Source: CANMIH01 sp049116335 (GTDB lineage Bacteria; Pseudomonadota; Alphaproteobacteria; Rhodobacterales; Rhodobacteraceae). From it: a stretch of 64,000 bases of DNA. The stretch is taken from the NCBI GenBank assembly GCA_049116335.1, contig JAGDYZ010000018.1:1-64000 (forward strand), read 5' to 3'. Position numbers and translations under genes: made by a program. The notes beneath the pieces are model-generated. The model did not search any database, had not been told where the DNA came from, and was given only the letters and a program-made list of their open reading frames with translations. Positions 43,694 to 52,864 of the stretch are shown here, in pieces (positions within the stretch are counted from its first letter, which is position 1; each line of letters begins with the position of its first letter).

Positions 43694-45052
43694 ATGAAAC
43701 AGATGACACCGATCAAAACACTTGCAACTCTGGGGGCCTTTGCGGCGCTTGCAACTCCGGCCTTCGCCCAAGAGGCGGCCGCCGCCGCCGACATCAACCC
43801 TTACATCTTCACCACTCTGCTGTTCCTGATTGGTGGCTTTCTGGTGTTCTGGATGGCGGCAGGCTTTGCCATGCTAGAAGCCGGTCTGGTGCGTTCGAAA
43901 AACGTCACCATGCAGCTGACCAAAAACATCGCGCTCTTTTCCATTGCCGCGATCATGTACTGGCTGGTGGGCTATGGCATCATGTATCCCGGCGATTGGC
44001 TGATCGAAGGCTGGCTGGGGCCCTTCTTTGCGGTCGCTTCGCTAGAGCCCGTGGGGCTTGGTGCAGATGCGGCGTCGCTGGACTATGCCTCGGCGGGCTC
44101 GGACTTTTTCTTCCAGTTGATGTTCTGCGCAGCCACGGCATCGATTGTGTCGGGCACCATGGCCGAACGGGTCAAACTCTGGCCGTTCCTGATCTTTGTG
44201 GTTGTGCTGACTGGCGTTATCTATCCAATCGAAGCCTCGTGGCAGTGGGGCGGCGGCTGGTTGTCGGAGGCGGGTTTCTCTGACTTCGCAGGCTCGACCC
44301 TTGTACACGCAGCCGGTGGCTTTGCGGCTCTGGCAGGCGCGCTGATCCTTGGCCCGCGCATCGGCAAATACAAAGATGGCCGCACTGTGCCTATGCCCGG
44401 CTCGAACCTTGCCCTGGCTACTCTGGGGACATTCATCCTGTGGCTCGGCTGGTTTGGTTTCAACGGTGGTTCGCAGCTCGCAATGGGCACTGTGGGCGAC
44501 GTGACCGACGTATCGCGCATCTTTGTCAACACCAACATGGCCGCCTCGGCCGGGGCTGTTGTTGCCCTGCTGCTGACCCAGTTCATGTACAAAAAACCTG
44601 ACCTCACCATGATCCTGAACGGGGCGCTGGCCGGACTGGTATCGATCACCGCTGAACCTCTGGCCCCGTCGGTGTTTGACGCAGTCTGGATCGGTGCCGT
44701 GGGTGGTCTGATTGTGGTCTTCACTGTACCTCTGCTCGACAAGCTGAAAATCGACGATGTGGTGGGTGCGATCCCGGTTCACCTCGTGGCAGGCATCTGG
44801 GGCACCTTGATTGTCGCGGTGAACACCCAGACCGAGATCAGCGAAGGTGTTTCCCGCACCGTGATGCAGCAGTTCGGTGTGCAGGCCATGGGCATTCTCG
44901 CCATCGGTGTCTTCACCTTCGTGGCCTCAGGCATCGTCTGGTACATCCTCAAAGCCACCACCGGTATCCGGGTTGAAGAAGAGGATGAGATCAACGGTTT
45001 GGACATGGCCGAGCTGGGCATGGAAGCCTACCCCGAGTTCTCGAAAGGCTAA
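43694..45052 (+). CDS. amtB: Ammonium transporter
   Basis: A 452-residue Amt channel with a signal peptide (about 1-25, ending AFA) and eleven membrane helices. The twin pore histidines are His205 (VHAAGGFAAL) and His363 (PVHLVAGIWG). The phenylalanine gate and the signature region DFAGSTLVH are intact. It conducts ammonium under nitrogen shortage and is blocked by GlnK, encoded just upstream. A strong terminator follows. Confidence 0.96.
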   Translation: MKQMTPIKTLATLGAFAALATPAFAQEAAAAADINPYIFTTLLFLIGGFLVFWMAAGFAMLEAGLVRSKNVTMQLTKNIALFSIAAIMYWLVGYGIMYPGDWLIEGWLGPFFAVASLEPVGLGADAASLDYASAGSDFFFQLMFCAATASIVSGTMAERVKLWPFLIFVVVLTGVIYPIEASWQWGGGWLSEAGFSDFAGSTLVHAAGGFAALAGALILGPRIGKYKDGRTVPMPGSNLALATLGTFILWLGWFGFNGGSQLAMGTVGDVTDVSRIFVNTNMAASAGAVVALLLTQFMYKKPDLTMILNGALAGLVSITAEPLAPSVFDAVWIGAVGGLIVVFTVPLLDKLKIDDVVGAIPVHLVAGIWGTLIVAVNTQTEISEGVSRTVMQQFGVQAMGILAIGVFTFVASGIVWYILKATTGIRVEEEDEINGLDMAELGMEAYPEFSKG

Positions 45053-45078
45053 CCGCTACACGCGTTAAAACTAAATCA

Positions 45079-45106
45079 GGCCCGGGGATCCCCTCGGGCC
45101 TTTTTT
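45079..45106 (+). terminator. Rho-independent terminator after amtB
   Basis: GGCCCG-GGG pairs with CCC-CGGGCC (one bulged T, 3-base loop), followed by six T. It lies 26 bases after the amtB stop and separates glnK-amtB from the convergent FadR-type gene. Confidence 0.9.
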
Positions 45107-45130
45107 GTGCGCGTGTGTTTCTCAAAGCGT

Positions 45131-45901
45131 TTAAGTCTTGCCAATCTCACGCTGAAGCCGCTGTTTGGCGATGGCTTCGTTCTGTTCGGCCTTGCGATTG
45201 TCAAACAGGGCAGTTTCCACATAGGTCAGATGCGCCTCAACGGCGGCACGCGCCCGCGCCGGATCACGGGCCTGCAGCGCATCATTGATTGCGCGGTGCT
45301 GCTCTAACAGGGAATCCCGCGTGGTGCGTTGGCGGAACATGATTGTCCGATTGTAGAACACCCCTTCGCGCAGCAGCTGATACATCGAGCGCATCATATG
45401 CAGCATGATGACATTGTGGCTGGCTTCGATGATCGCCAGATGGAAATCCGCATCCAGATGCGCTTCGTCCGATGGGTTGCGCTTGGTATGGGCCGCGCAC
45501 ATCTTGTCGAAAATTTCCTGAATGACCCTCAGATCGGTTTCAGAGCCATAGGTGGCCGCACGCTCCGCGGCGAGCCCCTCCATATCCCGACGAAATGACA
45601 GATAATCAAACACCGCCTCATCGTGGCTGGCGAACAGGGTGATTAGAGCCTCGGAGAAGGCAGAGCCCAGAATTTCTGTGACAAAGATCCCCGCACCGGC
45701 GCGGCTTTCCAGAAGACCGCGATCCTGCAGTTCCGCCACCGCTTCGCGCAGACTGGGGCGGGACACCCCAAGCCGCTCAGACAGCTCGCGCTCTGAGGGC
45801 AGTCGTTCGCCCGGGCGCAAGATCCCGCGCAGGATCAGAAGTTCGATCTGATCGACAACAGCAGTTGACAGTTTTTCAGGTTTGACCGGCGTGAACGGCA
45901 T
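45131..45901 (-). CDS. FadR-subfamily GntR transcriptional regulator
   Basis: A 256-residue GntR-type regulator. The winged helix (about 10-75) reads RPGERLPSERELSERLGVSRPSLREAV and the C-terminal FCD ligand domain (about 95-230) has the metal-binding positions FHLAIIEASHN and EQHRAINDAL. It is closest to the PdhR/LldR type that senses pyruvate, lactate or other carboxylates. A TTGGT-N11-ACCAA repeat (45918-45938) just upstream could be an autoregulatory site. The target is unknown. Confidence 0.92.
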   Translation of the reverse strand: MPFTPVKPEKLSTAVVDQIELLILRGILRPGERLPSERELSERLGVSRPSLREAVAELQDRGLLESRAGAGIFVTEILGSAFSEALITLFASHDEAVFDYLSFRRDMEGLAAERAATYGSETDLRVIQEIFDKMCAAHTKRNPSDEAHLDADFHLAIIEASHNVIMLHMMRSMYQLLREGVFYNRTIMFRQRTTRDSLLEQHRAINDALQARDPARARAAVEAHLTYVETALFDNRKAEQNEAIAKQRLQREIGKT

Positions 45902-45917
45902 AAGGCCCCCGTGGTGA

Positions 45918-45938
45918 TTGGTCGGGAAAGATTACCAA
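45918..45938. promoter_or_regulatory. Inverted repeat upstream of FadR-type gene
   Basis: TTGGT (45918-45922) and ACCAA (45934-45938) form an inverted repeat 17 bases before the regulator's start. TGGT/ACCA half-sites are known for PdhR/FadR-type proteins, though the spacing here is wider than usual, so this is tentative. Confidence 0.3.
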
Positions 45939-46065
45939 ACATGCTGGGGAAGGGAAGAGAAAGCTTTGCGCCGCAGGGGGACATCCGGCAACTGATCTAT
46001 AGGGGAAGCAAGCTCCCCAATTGGCCCCGGAATTTGCACCGATAAGGGAAGACCCGTTCACAGGC

Positions 46066-46091
46066 TGGGCCCGCCGCAAAGAGCGGGCCCA
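46066..46091 (-). terminator. Hairpin after the peroxiredoxin gene
   Basis: TGGGCCCGC (46066-46074) pairs perfectly with GCGGGCCCA (46083-46091), starting 11 bases past the peroxiredoxin stop on the minus strand. No T-run follows, so intrinsic termination is not certain. Confidence 0.5.
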
Positions 46092-46101
46092 ATCGTGTCA
46101 C

Positions 46102-46590
46102 TTAGATCGCCTCAAGCAGGGCTTCACCGCCCGAAGTTTCGCAGACACCGGGGTTTTCTTCCGCCTGCAAAACTTTGACCACCCCATCCTCTGCCATCAG
46201 AGCATACCGTTTGGACCGGTCGATCAGCCCCGCAGGTGGGGCGCTAAAGGTCAGGCCCATGGCTTTGGTAAAACTGGCATCAGCATCAGCGAGGAATGTC
46301 AGACCTGCCTCGGTGGCACCTGTCGATTCCCCCCAAGCCTGCATAACAAAGGGATCATTGACCGAGATGCAGATGATCTCATCCACACCTTTTGCGGCAA
46401 ACTGGTCTTTGGTGCGCATAAAGCTGGGCACATGCGCCGTGGTGCAGGTGCCGGTATAAGCTCCGGGCAAAGCGAAAATCACCACTTTGCGGCCTTTGAC
46501 ACGCACGGCCAGATCAACGGCGGCGGGACCTTCGGCACCCATCTGAAGCAGGCTGGCAGCGGGCAGTGTGTCTCCGACTGAAATCGTCAT
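46102..46590 (-). CDS. Peroxiredoxin (Prx5-like)
   Basis: A 162-residue atypical peroxiredoxin of the Prx5/AhpC-TSA type reducing hydroperoxides. The peroxidatic cysteine is Cys49 in PGAYTGTCTTAHVPSF; Cys150 (NPGVCETSG) may be resolving. AAAGGA precedes the ATG at 46588-46590. It is divergent from the ferredoxin-reductase-type flavoprotein gene, which might serve as or share a redox link. Confidence 0.93.
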   Translation of the reverse strand: MTISVGDTLPAASLLQMGAEGPAAVDLAVRVKGRKVVIFALPGAYTGTCTTAHVPSFMRTKDQFAAKGVDEIICISVNDPFVMQAWGESTGATEAGLTFLADADASFTKAMGLTFSAPPAGLIDRSKRYALMAEDGVVKVLQAEENPGVCETSGGEALLEAI

Positions 46591-46667
46591 TCTATGTCGT
46601 TCCTTTGATTGCGTTCCCTGTCGCGGCAACGATAGTGTGCCCGCAGCAAAAGGAAAGCGGGGGACGC

Positions 46668-47873
46668 ATGACAAACGTGGTTGTGATTGGCGCCGGGCAG
46701 GCAGCGGCATCTCTGGTGGCGCGACTGCGGTCCAAAGGGTTTGAGGGCGGTATCACCCTGTTCGGTGAAGAAGCTGTGCCACCCTATCAGCGCCCTCCCC
46801 TGTCCAAAGGATATCTTCTTGGAGATATGGCGCTTGAACGCATGTTTCTGCGCCCCGAGGCCTGGTACGCGGAAAACAATGTGACTTTGAAGCTCGGGGC
46901 CCGTGTCGAAACCATCGATCGGGCGGCCAAGGTTGTTCACGTGGGTGACGAGGCCCTGCCTTACGACCACCTGGCGCTGTGCACCGGGTCGGACCCACGC
47001 CGCCTCCCGGCCTCTATCGGCGGTGATTTGGACGGTGTCCTTGTTGTGCGCACGCTGGCCGATGCCGACGCAATGGAACCGCTGTGCCAAGAAGGTAAAC
47101 GCGTGCTGATCGTTGGCGGTGGTTATATCGGGCTTGAAGCGGCGGCGGTCGCCTCCAAGCTGGGCCTGAACGTCACCTTGGTCGAGGCCGCAGAGCGCAT
47201 TTTGCAGCGTGTTGCCTCTCCTGCCACCTCTGACTATTTCCGCGCGCTGCATCAATCACATGGGGTCGATCTGCGCGAAGGGTGTGGCCTGGTCAAATTG
47301 GCGGGTGAGGGCCATGTCAGCGGCGCCGAATTGACCGATGGCAGCACGCTGGATGTAGATTTCGTGATTGTCGGCGTGGGCATTGCCCCGGCCTCAGGGG
47401 TCGCTGAGACCGCAGGTCTCGACATCGACAACGGCATCAAGGTCGATGCACAGGGTCGCACGTCGGACCCGGCCATCTGGGCCGCCGGAGACTGCGCCTC
47501 CTTCCCCGGAGCTGACGGACAGATGCGTCTGGAAAGCGTGGGCAATGCCATCGATATGGGCGAACTTGTGGCCGACAACATTATGGGTGTTGATCGCAGC
47601 TATGTGGTCAAACCCTGGTTCTGGTCGGATCAATACGATGTAAAGCTGCAGATTGCTGGGCTGAACACCGGTTTTGACCGCGTTGTTGTGCGCGACACCG
47701 GGTCTGCCCGGTCGCATTGGTACTATGCCGGTGAGACCCTGCTTGCGCTGGATGCCATGAACGATGGCCGCGCGTATATGGTTGGCAAACGTTTGATCGA
47801 AGCTGGGAAATCGCCTGCCTCCGAGGCCGTCGAGAACCCCGAGACCGAGCTCAAGGCTCTGTTGAAAGCGTGA
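46668..47873 (+). CDS. FAD/NAD(P)-dependent ferredoxin reductase-type oxidoreductase
   Basis: A 401-residue flavoprotein of the putidaredoxin/rubredoxin reductase family. The FAD motif VVVIGAGQAAASLV is at the N-terminus, the NAD(P) motif VLIVGGGYIGLEAA is mid-protein, and IWAAGDCASF is near residue 280. It would pass electrons from NAD(P)H to a small ferredoxin for a P450 or dioxygenase, but none are nearby. The stop overlaps the rsmD GTG by 4 bases (GTGA), so the genes are coupled. Confidence 0.92.
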   Translation: MTNVVVIGAGQAAASLVARLRSKGFEGGITLFGEEAVPPYQRPPLSKGYLLGDMALERMFLRPEAWYAENNVTLKLGARVETIDRAAKVVHVGDEALPYDHLALCTGSDPRRLPASIGGDLDGVLVVRTLADADAMEPLCQEGKRVLIVGGGYIGLEAAAVASKLGLNVTLVEAAERILQRVASPATSDYFRALHQSHGVDLREGCGLVKLAGEGHVSGAELTDGSTLDVDFVIVGVGIAPASGVAETAGLDIDNGIKVDAQGRTSDPAIWAAGDCASFPGADGQMRLESVGNAIDMGELVADNIMGVDRSYVVKPWFWSDQYDVKLQIAGLNTGFDRVVVRDTGSARSHWYYAGETLLALDAMNDGRAYMVGKRLIEAGKSPASEAVENPETELKALLKA

Positions 47874-48427
47874 GAATTGTAGCCGGTGAGTTTCGTGGAC
47901 GGCGGCTGGCGGCCGTTGGTAAAGGCGATCCGGGCGCGCATCTGCGCCCGACCACCGACCGCGTGCGCGAAAGCCTGTTCAACACGTTGAACGGCGGCCG
48001 ATTTGGGGACCCCATAGAAGATCACCGCGTGCTGGACCTGTTTGCAGGCACCGGAGCCTTGGGGCTTGAGGCCCTGTCTCGCGGAGCCGCGCATGTGACT
48101 TTGGTCGACGATGGCCGTGTCGCCGGGCGCTTGATCCGCGAAAACATCAAAACCCTGGACTGTCGAGACCGGGCCAAGCTGATCTCAAGCAATGCCACCC
48201 GCCTCCCCGCCGCCGACGCACCATGCGGTCTTGTGTTCCTTGATCCGCCTTATGGCAAAGCGTTGGGAGAAAAAGCTCTGGAGGCCGCACGTTCGGGGGG
48301 ATGGATTGCCCCAGAGGCCCTGATTGTCTGGGAAGAAAGCGCCGCCCAAGATACCCCCGAGGGGTTTAGCTTGCTGGACCACAAACGCTACGGCGACACA
48401 TGGGTGACTTTTCTAGAGGCGGATTAA
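47870..48427 (+). CDS. rsmD: 16S rRNA m2G966 methyltransferase
   Basis: A 185-residue RsmD, methylating N2 of G966 in 16S rRNA during 30S assembly. It has the N-terminal RIVAGEFRGRRL, SAM motif LDLFAGTGALGLEALSRGA (about 56-73) and the catalytic Asp125-Pro-Pro-Tyr128. It begins with GTG within the end of the flavoprotein gene. It converges on the glycosyltransferase gene, 6 bases apart. Confidence 0.95.
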   Translation: MRIVAGEFRGRRLAAVGKGDPGAHLRPTTDRVRESLFNTLNGGRFGDPIEDHRVLDLFAGTGALGLEALSRGAAHVTLVDDGRVAGRLIRENIKTLDCRDRAKLISSNATRLPAADAPCGLVFLDPPYGKALGEKALEAARSGGWIAPEALIVWEESAAQDTPEGFSLLDHKRYGDTWVTFLEAD

Positions 48428-48433
48428 GCTCGG

Positions 48434-49156
48434 TCAGCTGACCTTCCGGGAGCGGCCTTTGCGCCATTTGCGCCGCAGATAGCTGAAGCTCAGCAGCTCT
48501 GACACAGGGCGGTTGGCTTTGCTGCGACTGGCCTCAATTGCTGAGCTACCGGACACGAGAGGCGGATGGCCAACAATTTCCGGGGTGGCCGCATACGCGC
48601 CCAGATCAAACAGATCGATCGGCCAATCTGCGGTGTGCTGCACCGGTGACAGGGCGTTCAACAGGCGTTCTGCCGTGTGCCGGTCCAACGTGTAAGCCGC
48701 CGTACGAAACGCCGACATTGCCAGACGTGCCGCTTTGCTTTGCGATCCAGCCAAAGCCCGTTCTGGCCCCATCACTCGTGCATTCAGATGGTGCAGGAGC
48801 AAAATCGGTGCAGCGCGATACCCCCCGTTTTGGAGGAACTCGGCAAGAGCGCTATCGACCAGGGCATCATCTTCAAGGATCAGGGCAAACTTGGCGTCAC
48901 TGGCCAAAAAGGCCCGATAGATTTCCCGATGCGACAGGGCGCAGGCAAATTCCGCGTCTGACATCGGCCGATGCATGGCGCGTGTCGCCGCGGGTCGATC
49001 AATCTGGCTTTCCCAGTCACTGGAGAGGCCCTTTCGCCCATCGACGGCATCATAAAAATCGAAAGCAATCCCTAGGTTGTCCAATTTGCCTGCGATTTCG
49101 GCCCGGCGCGGATTCTCCGTGGCCAAAGCGACAACATAGGTCTTGAGATCAGACAT
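48434..49156 (-). CDS. Glycosyltransferase family 25 protein
   Basis: A 240-residue GT25 enzyme (LPS galactosyltransferase type). Family features are the opening YVVALATENPRRAEI, SDAEFACALSHREIYRAFL, the metal-binding ILEDDAL and TAAYTLDRHTAERLLNAL. A basic tail (KWRKGRSRKVS) could hold it at the membrane. It is isolated from other LPS genes. The ATG at 49154-49156 gives standard length. Confidence 0.88.
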   Translation of the reverse strand: MSDLKTYVVALATENPRRAEIAGKLDNLGIAFDFYDAVDGRKGLSSDWESQIDRPAATRAMHRPMSDAEFACALSHREIYRAFLASDAKFALILEDDALVDSALAEFLQNGGYRAAPILLLHHLNARVMGPERALAGSQSKAARLAMSAFRTAAYTLDRHTAERLLNALSPVQHTADWPIDLFDLGAYAATPEIVGHPPLVSGSSAIEASRSKANRPVSELLSFSYLRRKWRKGRSRKVS

Positions 49157-49228
49157 GGAGGCGGTCCTGCAGTTTTCCAGAACCACCCCTAGCCCGCCAC
49201 TTCAATGGGATCAATCACTGGCGGAACC

Positions 49229-49250
49229 TCCGGCGGCTTTCACCGCCGGA
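49229..49250. terminator. Hairpin after the TRAP receptor gene
   Basis: TCCGGCGG (49229-49236) pairs with CCGCCGGA (49243-49250) over 6 bases, just beyond the TRAP receptor stop at 49256 on the minus strand. Only the plus-strand side has some T residues (TTACTTTATTT), so direction is unclear. Confidence 0.5.
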
Positions 49251-49255
49251 TTACT

Positions 49256-50299
49256 TTATTTGGTTGCGGTGCCGCGGGCAGCTGCAACGGCATTTTGAGC
49301 GTCGCGCACCAGAGCAGCACCATCCAGCCCACGCTCGGTCATCTCAGCAACCCAGTCCTGTGTCACCTCGACGCCCAGCGCTTTGATTTTGGCCGTCGCA
49401 TCCTCGGACAGCGTGGCGATCTCATTGCCCGAGGCTTCCATGGCCTTACGCCCATCGGCATCCCCCAGATCATGGGCGCGACCTGCCCAGGCCGAGGTTT
49501 CCAGACCCGAATTGGCATCAATCACAGCGCGCAAATCATCCGGCAGGCTCTCATATACGTCTTTGTTCATCGCCCAGATGAAAAAGAGGTTATACAGCGC
49601 ATCCTCACCCGCCACATCGGTGTGGCTGTCGGTCAGCTCATCCAGTTTCAGAGAGGGTGACATTTCCCAGGTGATCACACCGCCGTCGATCACACCTTTG
49701 GACAGGGATTCTGGGAACTGAGGCACAGGCATCCCCACCGGGTTCGCACCCAGTTTTTCCAACAAAAGTGTCGCCGGGCGCGAAGGGCCACGCAGCTTCA
49801 ATCCCTGGAGATCCTCAACACCCTGAAGTGCTGCACCTTTCTTATGCACAATGCCCGGTCCGTGCATATGCGCGGCGATCAACTGCACATCGGCAAAATC
49901 ATCCGACAGGTATTTCTGCGTAAACTCCCAAGCCGCGCGCGAGGCCTCTTCCCCGGATTTCGGGGTCATGAAGGGCAGCTCAAGCGCCTCAGCTTCGGGA
50001 AAACGACCGGCCTGATAGCCAGGAATCACCCAGCCGCCATCAACCACGCCATCCAAGATCAGGTCAAACTGCTCAGGGGCCGCTCCGCCAAGCTGCATAA
50101 AGGGATAGATCTCAACCTTGATGCGCCCGTTCGATTCGGCTTCGACCTTCTCGGCCCAGGGCTCGATAAAGTACTTTGGGTTTGCCGAGTTTGGCGAAAC
50201 GAAATGCTGAAAGCGCAAAGTCACCTCTTGAGCCAAAGCTGATCCTGCAATCAGACTTAGGGTTGCGGCCATCAAAGAGGTGCGGAACGGGTTAGACAT
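49256..50299 (-). CDS. TRAP transporter solute-binding protein (DctP family)
   Basis: A 346-residue periplasmic receptor. Signal peptide about 1-22 (ending ALA), then the DctP fold with EVTLRFQHFVSP, the substrate-carboxylate Arg segment GLKLRGPSRPA and the hinge regions. TRAP systems take up organic acids using ion gradients through DctQM membrane subunits. No dctQ or dctM gene is adjacent, so this is an orphan receptor. GAGGAGACCGAAG precedes the ATG, and a hairpin lies upstream in the leader. Confidence 0.9.
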   Translation of the reverse strand: MSNPFRTSLMAATLSLIAGSALAQEVTLRFQHFVSPNSANPKYFIEPWAEKVEAESNGRIKVEIYPFMQLGGAAPEQFDLILDGVVDGGWVIPGYQAGRFPEAEALELPFMTPKSGEEASRAAWEFTQKYLSDDFADVQLIAAHMHGPGIVHKKGAALQGVEDLQGLKLRGPSRPATLLLEKLGANPVGMPVPQFPESLSKGVIDGGVITWEMSPSLKLDELTDSHTDVAGEDALYNLFFIWAMNKDVYESLPDDLRAVIDANSGLETSAWAGRAHDLGDADGRKAMEASGNEIATLSEDATAKIKALGVEVTQDWVAEMTERGLDGAALVRDAQNAVAAARGTATK

Positions 50300-50316
50300 C
50301 TTCGGTCTCCTCATTC

Positions 50317-50341
50317 TGGGCCGGGCATTTTGCCGGGCCTT
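50317..50341 (-). promoter_or_regulatory. Leader hairpin of the TRAP receptor gene
   Basis: GGCCGGGCA and TGCCGGGCC, three bases apart, form a near-perfect stem (one mismatch) in the 5' leader, about 18 bases before the start codon on the minus strand. It could affect translation or mRNA stability. Confidence 0.35.
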
Positions 50342-50540
50342 CACTGCGGTGCGGCAGACGCGAAAGACCTATGAAAATAAGGTGAATGGTGCAAGGCTGC
50401 CTGAGTTTTCAGCCAAGATGATAGCGCTGTATCACTGTGAAAAAGAACAGAGTTCCAAGCAGACCGGGAATTCCATGCTGGTTTCCCCGTCACAAATTGA
50501 TATCAGTACATTCAGATGCGTGAATTTGGAGGAGTGCCAC

Positions 50541-51506
50541 ATGTCCCATTTTGCCCCAACCCGTCGTGACCTGCTCAAAATGGGGGCCGCCATGCCGGCG
50601 TTGGCCCTGCCCGGTCAAGCCCTGGCAAATCTTGGCGCGCCTCTCTCCGGCAATCCTTCACACTTCCGTTTTACGCTTGGTGACGCTCAGTTGACCGTGA
50701 TCTCGGACGGCCATCTTGAAACGCCCGCAGGCGGGTTGGGCGTCAATGCCGACCCTGCCGAAGTACAGGCCTTTCTCACGCGTCACTTCCTGTCACCCAC
50801 CACCAATTACAACCACACCAACCACCTGTACATCGAACTTGGAGATGCCAAAATTCTGGTTGATGTTGGGTCTGGTGATCGGTTTCTCGACACCGCAGGT
50901 CGCTTGATGGACAACCTCGACGCAGCGGGCATCGCGGCGGATGAGATCACCCACGTCGTCATCACCCATGCGCACCCCGATCATATCTGGGGGATTCGTG
51001 ATGATTTCGACGAAGCCATTTTCCCTGATGCCGAGTATTTCATTGGTGGCGCGGAACATGCCTTCTGGATGCAGGAGGGTCTGGCCAGCCAGGTGCCTGC
51101 CGAGATGCAACAATTTGTCGTCGGTGCACAGAATTCGATAAATGTGGATGGCGCCGAATGGCAGCTGCTGAGCCATGAACAGGAGATTGTACCCGGCGTC
51201 CGTGTGATCGACACCCCCGGTCACACACCGGGCCACATGGCGGTGGTGGTAGAGAGCCAAGACCAGCAATTGATGGCCGTTGGCGATGCCATGAACCACG
51301 CCTTCATGAACTTTGCCCACCCCGACTGGGTCAACGGGTTTGACATGGACGGCGCTCTGACCGCGGCCACACGCCGCCGCATCCTGGATATGGCAGTGAC
51401 CGACAATATGGTGATGCTAGGCTACCACTTCCCTTTCCCCGGTGTGGGGCAGGTCATGCGCGACGGCGTGGCCTATCGCTTTGTGCCCGCAACCTGGAAA
51501 TGGTGA
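50541..51506 (+). CDS. Tat-exported metallo-beta-lactamase-fold hydrolase
   Basis: A 321-residue MBL-fold protein with a twin-arginine signal (PTRRDLLKMGAAMPALALPG) and zinc ligands His143-x-His145-x-Asp147-His148 (THAHPDH), His232 (HTPGHM) and Asp249 (VGDAM). The order suggests a lactonase- or glyoxalase-II-like hydrolase acting in the periplasm, possibly on lactones. GGAGGAG 8 bases before the ATG fixes the start. It is divergent from the TRAP receptor gene. Substrate unknown. Confidence 0.92.
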   Translation: MSHFAPTRRDLLKMGAAMPALALPGQALANLGAPLSGNPSHFRFTLGDAQLTVISDGHLETPAGGLGVNADPAEVQAFLTRHFLSPTTNYNHTNHLYIELGDAKILVDVGSGDRFLDTAGRLMDNLDAAGIAADEITHVVITHAHPDHIWGIRDDFDEAIFPDAEYFIGGAEHAFWMQEGLASQVPAEMQQFVVGAQNSINVDGAEWQLLSHEQEIVPGVRVIDTPGHTPGHMAVVVESQDQQLMAVGDAMNHAFMNFAHPDWVNGFDMDGALTAATRRRILDMAVTDNMVMLGYHFPFPGVGQVMRDGVAYRFVPATWKW

Positions 51507-51514
51507 GGATCTAA

Positions 51515-51560
51515 GGGGGCCCTGCCCCCGCCTTCGGCACCCCCGGAGTATTTTTTCAAA
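51515..51560 (+). repeat. Intergenic GC-hairpin element with T-run
   Basis: GGGGGC-CCT-GCCCCC, then GCCTTCGGC, then CCCCCGGAGTATTTTTTC. This composite is of a type I recall scattered between genes in Rhodobacteraceae genomes. Here it follows the MBL gene stop by 9 bases and ends with six T, so it probably also acts as its terminator. Only one copy is in the window. Confidence 0.55.
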
Positions 51561-51617
51561 AGAAGAAGCGCAGCTGTAGCGAGCCTAGGGCTCTGTCCAG
51601 GTCATACAATTCTCTTG

Positions 51618-52799
51618 CTAGGCACGTTTGTGAAGGACGAGTCCCATAAGCGCAAAACCTGTGATCCCAGCCGCGACCAGAAACGGGGCTGCCGATCCCT
51701 GGCTGTGCCAGAGCCATCCAGCGAGGGTATTGCCTAACAACACCACAATGCCCGTGATCAGATTGAAGGTACCAAATGCGCTGCCCTTGAGGTGGTCTGG
51801 GGTGGTTGTGGCGATCATTGCTCCCAGCAAACCCTGAGAAAATCCCATGTGCAGTCCCCAGAGTACCGTGCCCGCCACAAAGAGCGGTACATTTGTTGCA
51901 AAAGCCAGCGTCAGATGTGCACCTATGAGCAGGGCGAGGCTAATCTGCAAGAGCCCTTTGGTGCCGACGCGGTCGGACAACCGCCCCACCGGATAGGCCG
52001 TGATACCATAAGCCATATGTAGCAACACCAACGCTAAAGGCACCCAGGTTGGCATGATCCCAGCCTCAAGGGCCTTGAGCAGTAAAAAGGCCTCGCTGAA
52101 GCGTGTCAGCATAATGAGCGCGGCCAGCGCAATCACACCCCACACCGCTGGGTTGAGGGTCAGAGCCTCTTTGAGATGAAAGCGACGCGGTTCCTTGGAC
52201 GCGGCAGCGGCAGGTTCTTTCACCCTCAGGATCAACACCAGCAGGCATAGTGCACTGGGAATCGCAGCCAGCCAGAACACCGACAAAATGTCTCCCGCCA
52301 TCCAGAGCATCGCCGCCACGGCAATCAGAGGGCCGATAAAGCCGCCCACCGTATCAAGAGATTTACGCAGCCCAAAACTCGCCCCCCGGATCTCCGGCGG
52401 GCTGGCGCCAGCAATGATCGCATCGCGCGGCGCGCTGCGGATGCCCTTGCCGACCCGGTCCAGGGATTTCGCCAGCACCACCTGATCCAGCGTCACAGCC
52501 CAGGGAAAAATCAGACGCGACAGCGCCCCCAATCCATACCCCAGCACCGCCAATGGTTTGGCACGCCGACTGAGGTCGGCCAGAACCCCGGAGCAGAACT
52601 TAACCAAAGTGGCGATGGCCACCGAGAGCCCTTCAATCACACCGATCGCCAGAACCGAAACGCCCAGACCTCCGGCCAGATAGAGCGGCAAGAGTGCGTT
52701 GATCATCTCAGACGAGACATCCATCAAGAGGCTGACAATGCCAAGCATCCAGACGGTGACAGGAATGGCGGGTCGCGCATGGGAAGCGACGGAAGACAT
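51618..52799 (-). CDS. MFS transporter
   Basis: A 393-residue major facilitator with about twelve membrane helices. The intracellular loop between helices 2 and 3 carries the expected basic motif (GVLADLSRRAKPLAVLG), and DRVGKGIRSAPRDAII lies after helix 4. This motif set occurs in a family of drug or arsenic-linked efflux proteins. The ATG at 52797-52799 gives normal length. Substrate unknown. Confidence 0.88.
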   Translation of the reverse strand: MSSVASHARPAIPVTVWMLGIVSLLMDVSSEMINALLPLYLAGGLGVSVLAIGVIEGLSVAIATLVKFCSGVLADLSRRAKPLAVLGYGLGALSRLIFPWAVTLDQVVLAKSLDRVGKGIRSAPRDAIIAGASPPEIRGASFGLRKSLDTVGGFIGPLIAVAAMLWMAGDILSVFWLAAIPSALCLLVLILRVKEPAAAASKEPRRFHLKEALTLNPAVWGVIALAALIMLTRFSEAFLLLKALEAGIMPTWVPLALVLLHMAYGITAYPVGRLSDRVGTKGLLQISLALLIGAHLTLAFATNVPLFVAGTVLWGLHMGFSQGLLGAMIATTTPDHLKGSAFGTFNLITGIVVLLGNTLAGWLWHSQGSAAPFLVAAGITGFALMGLVLHKRA

Positions 52800-52864
52800 G
52801 GCAAAAAATCTCAAAAATGATGCGCCTGCCTGTAAACACATCCTCCGTCACAAGGGCAAGAACC

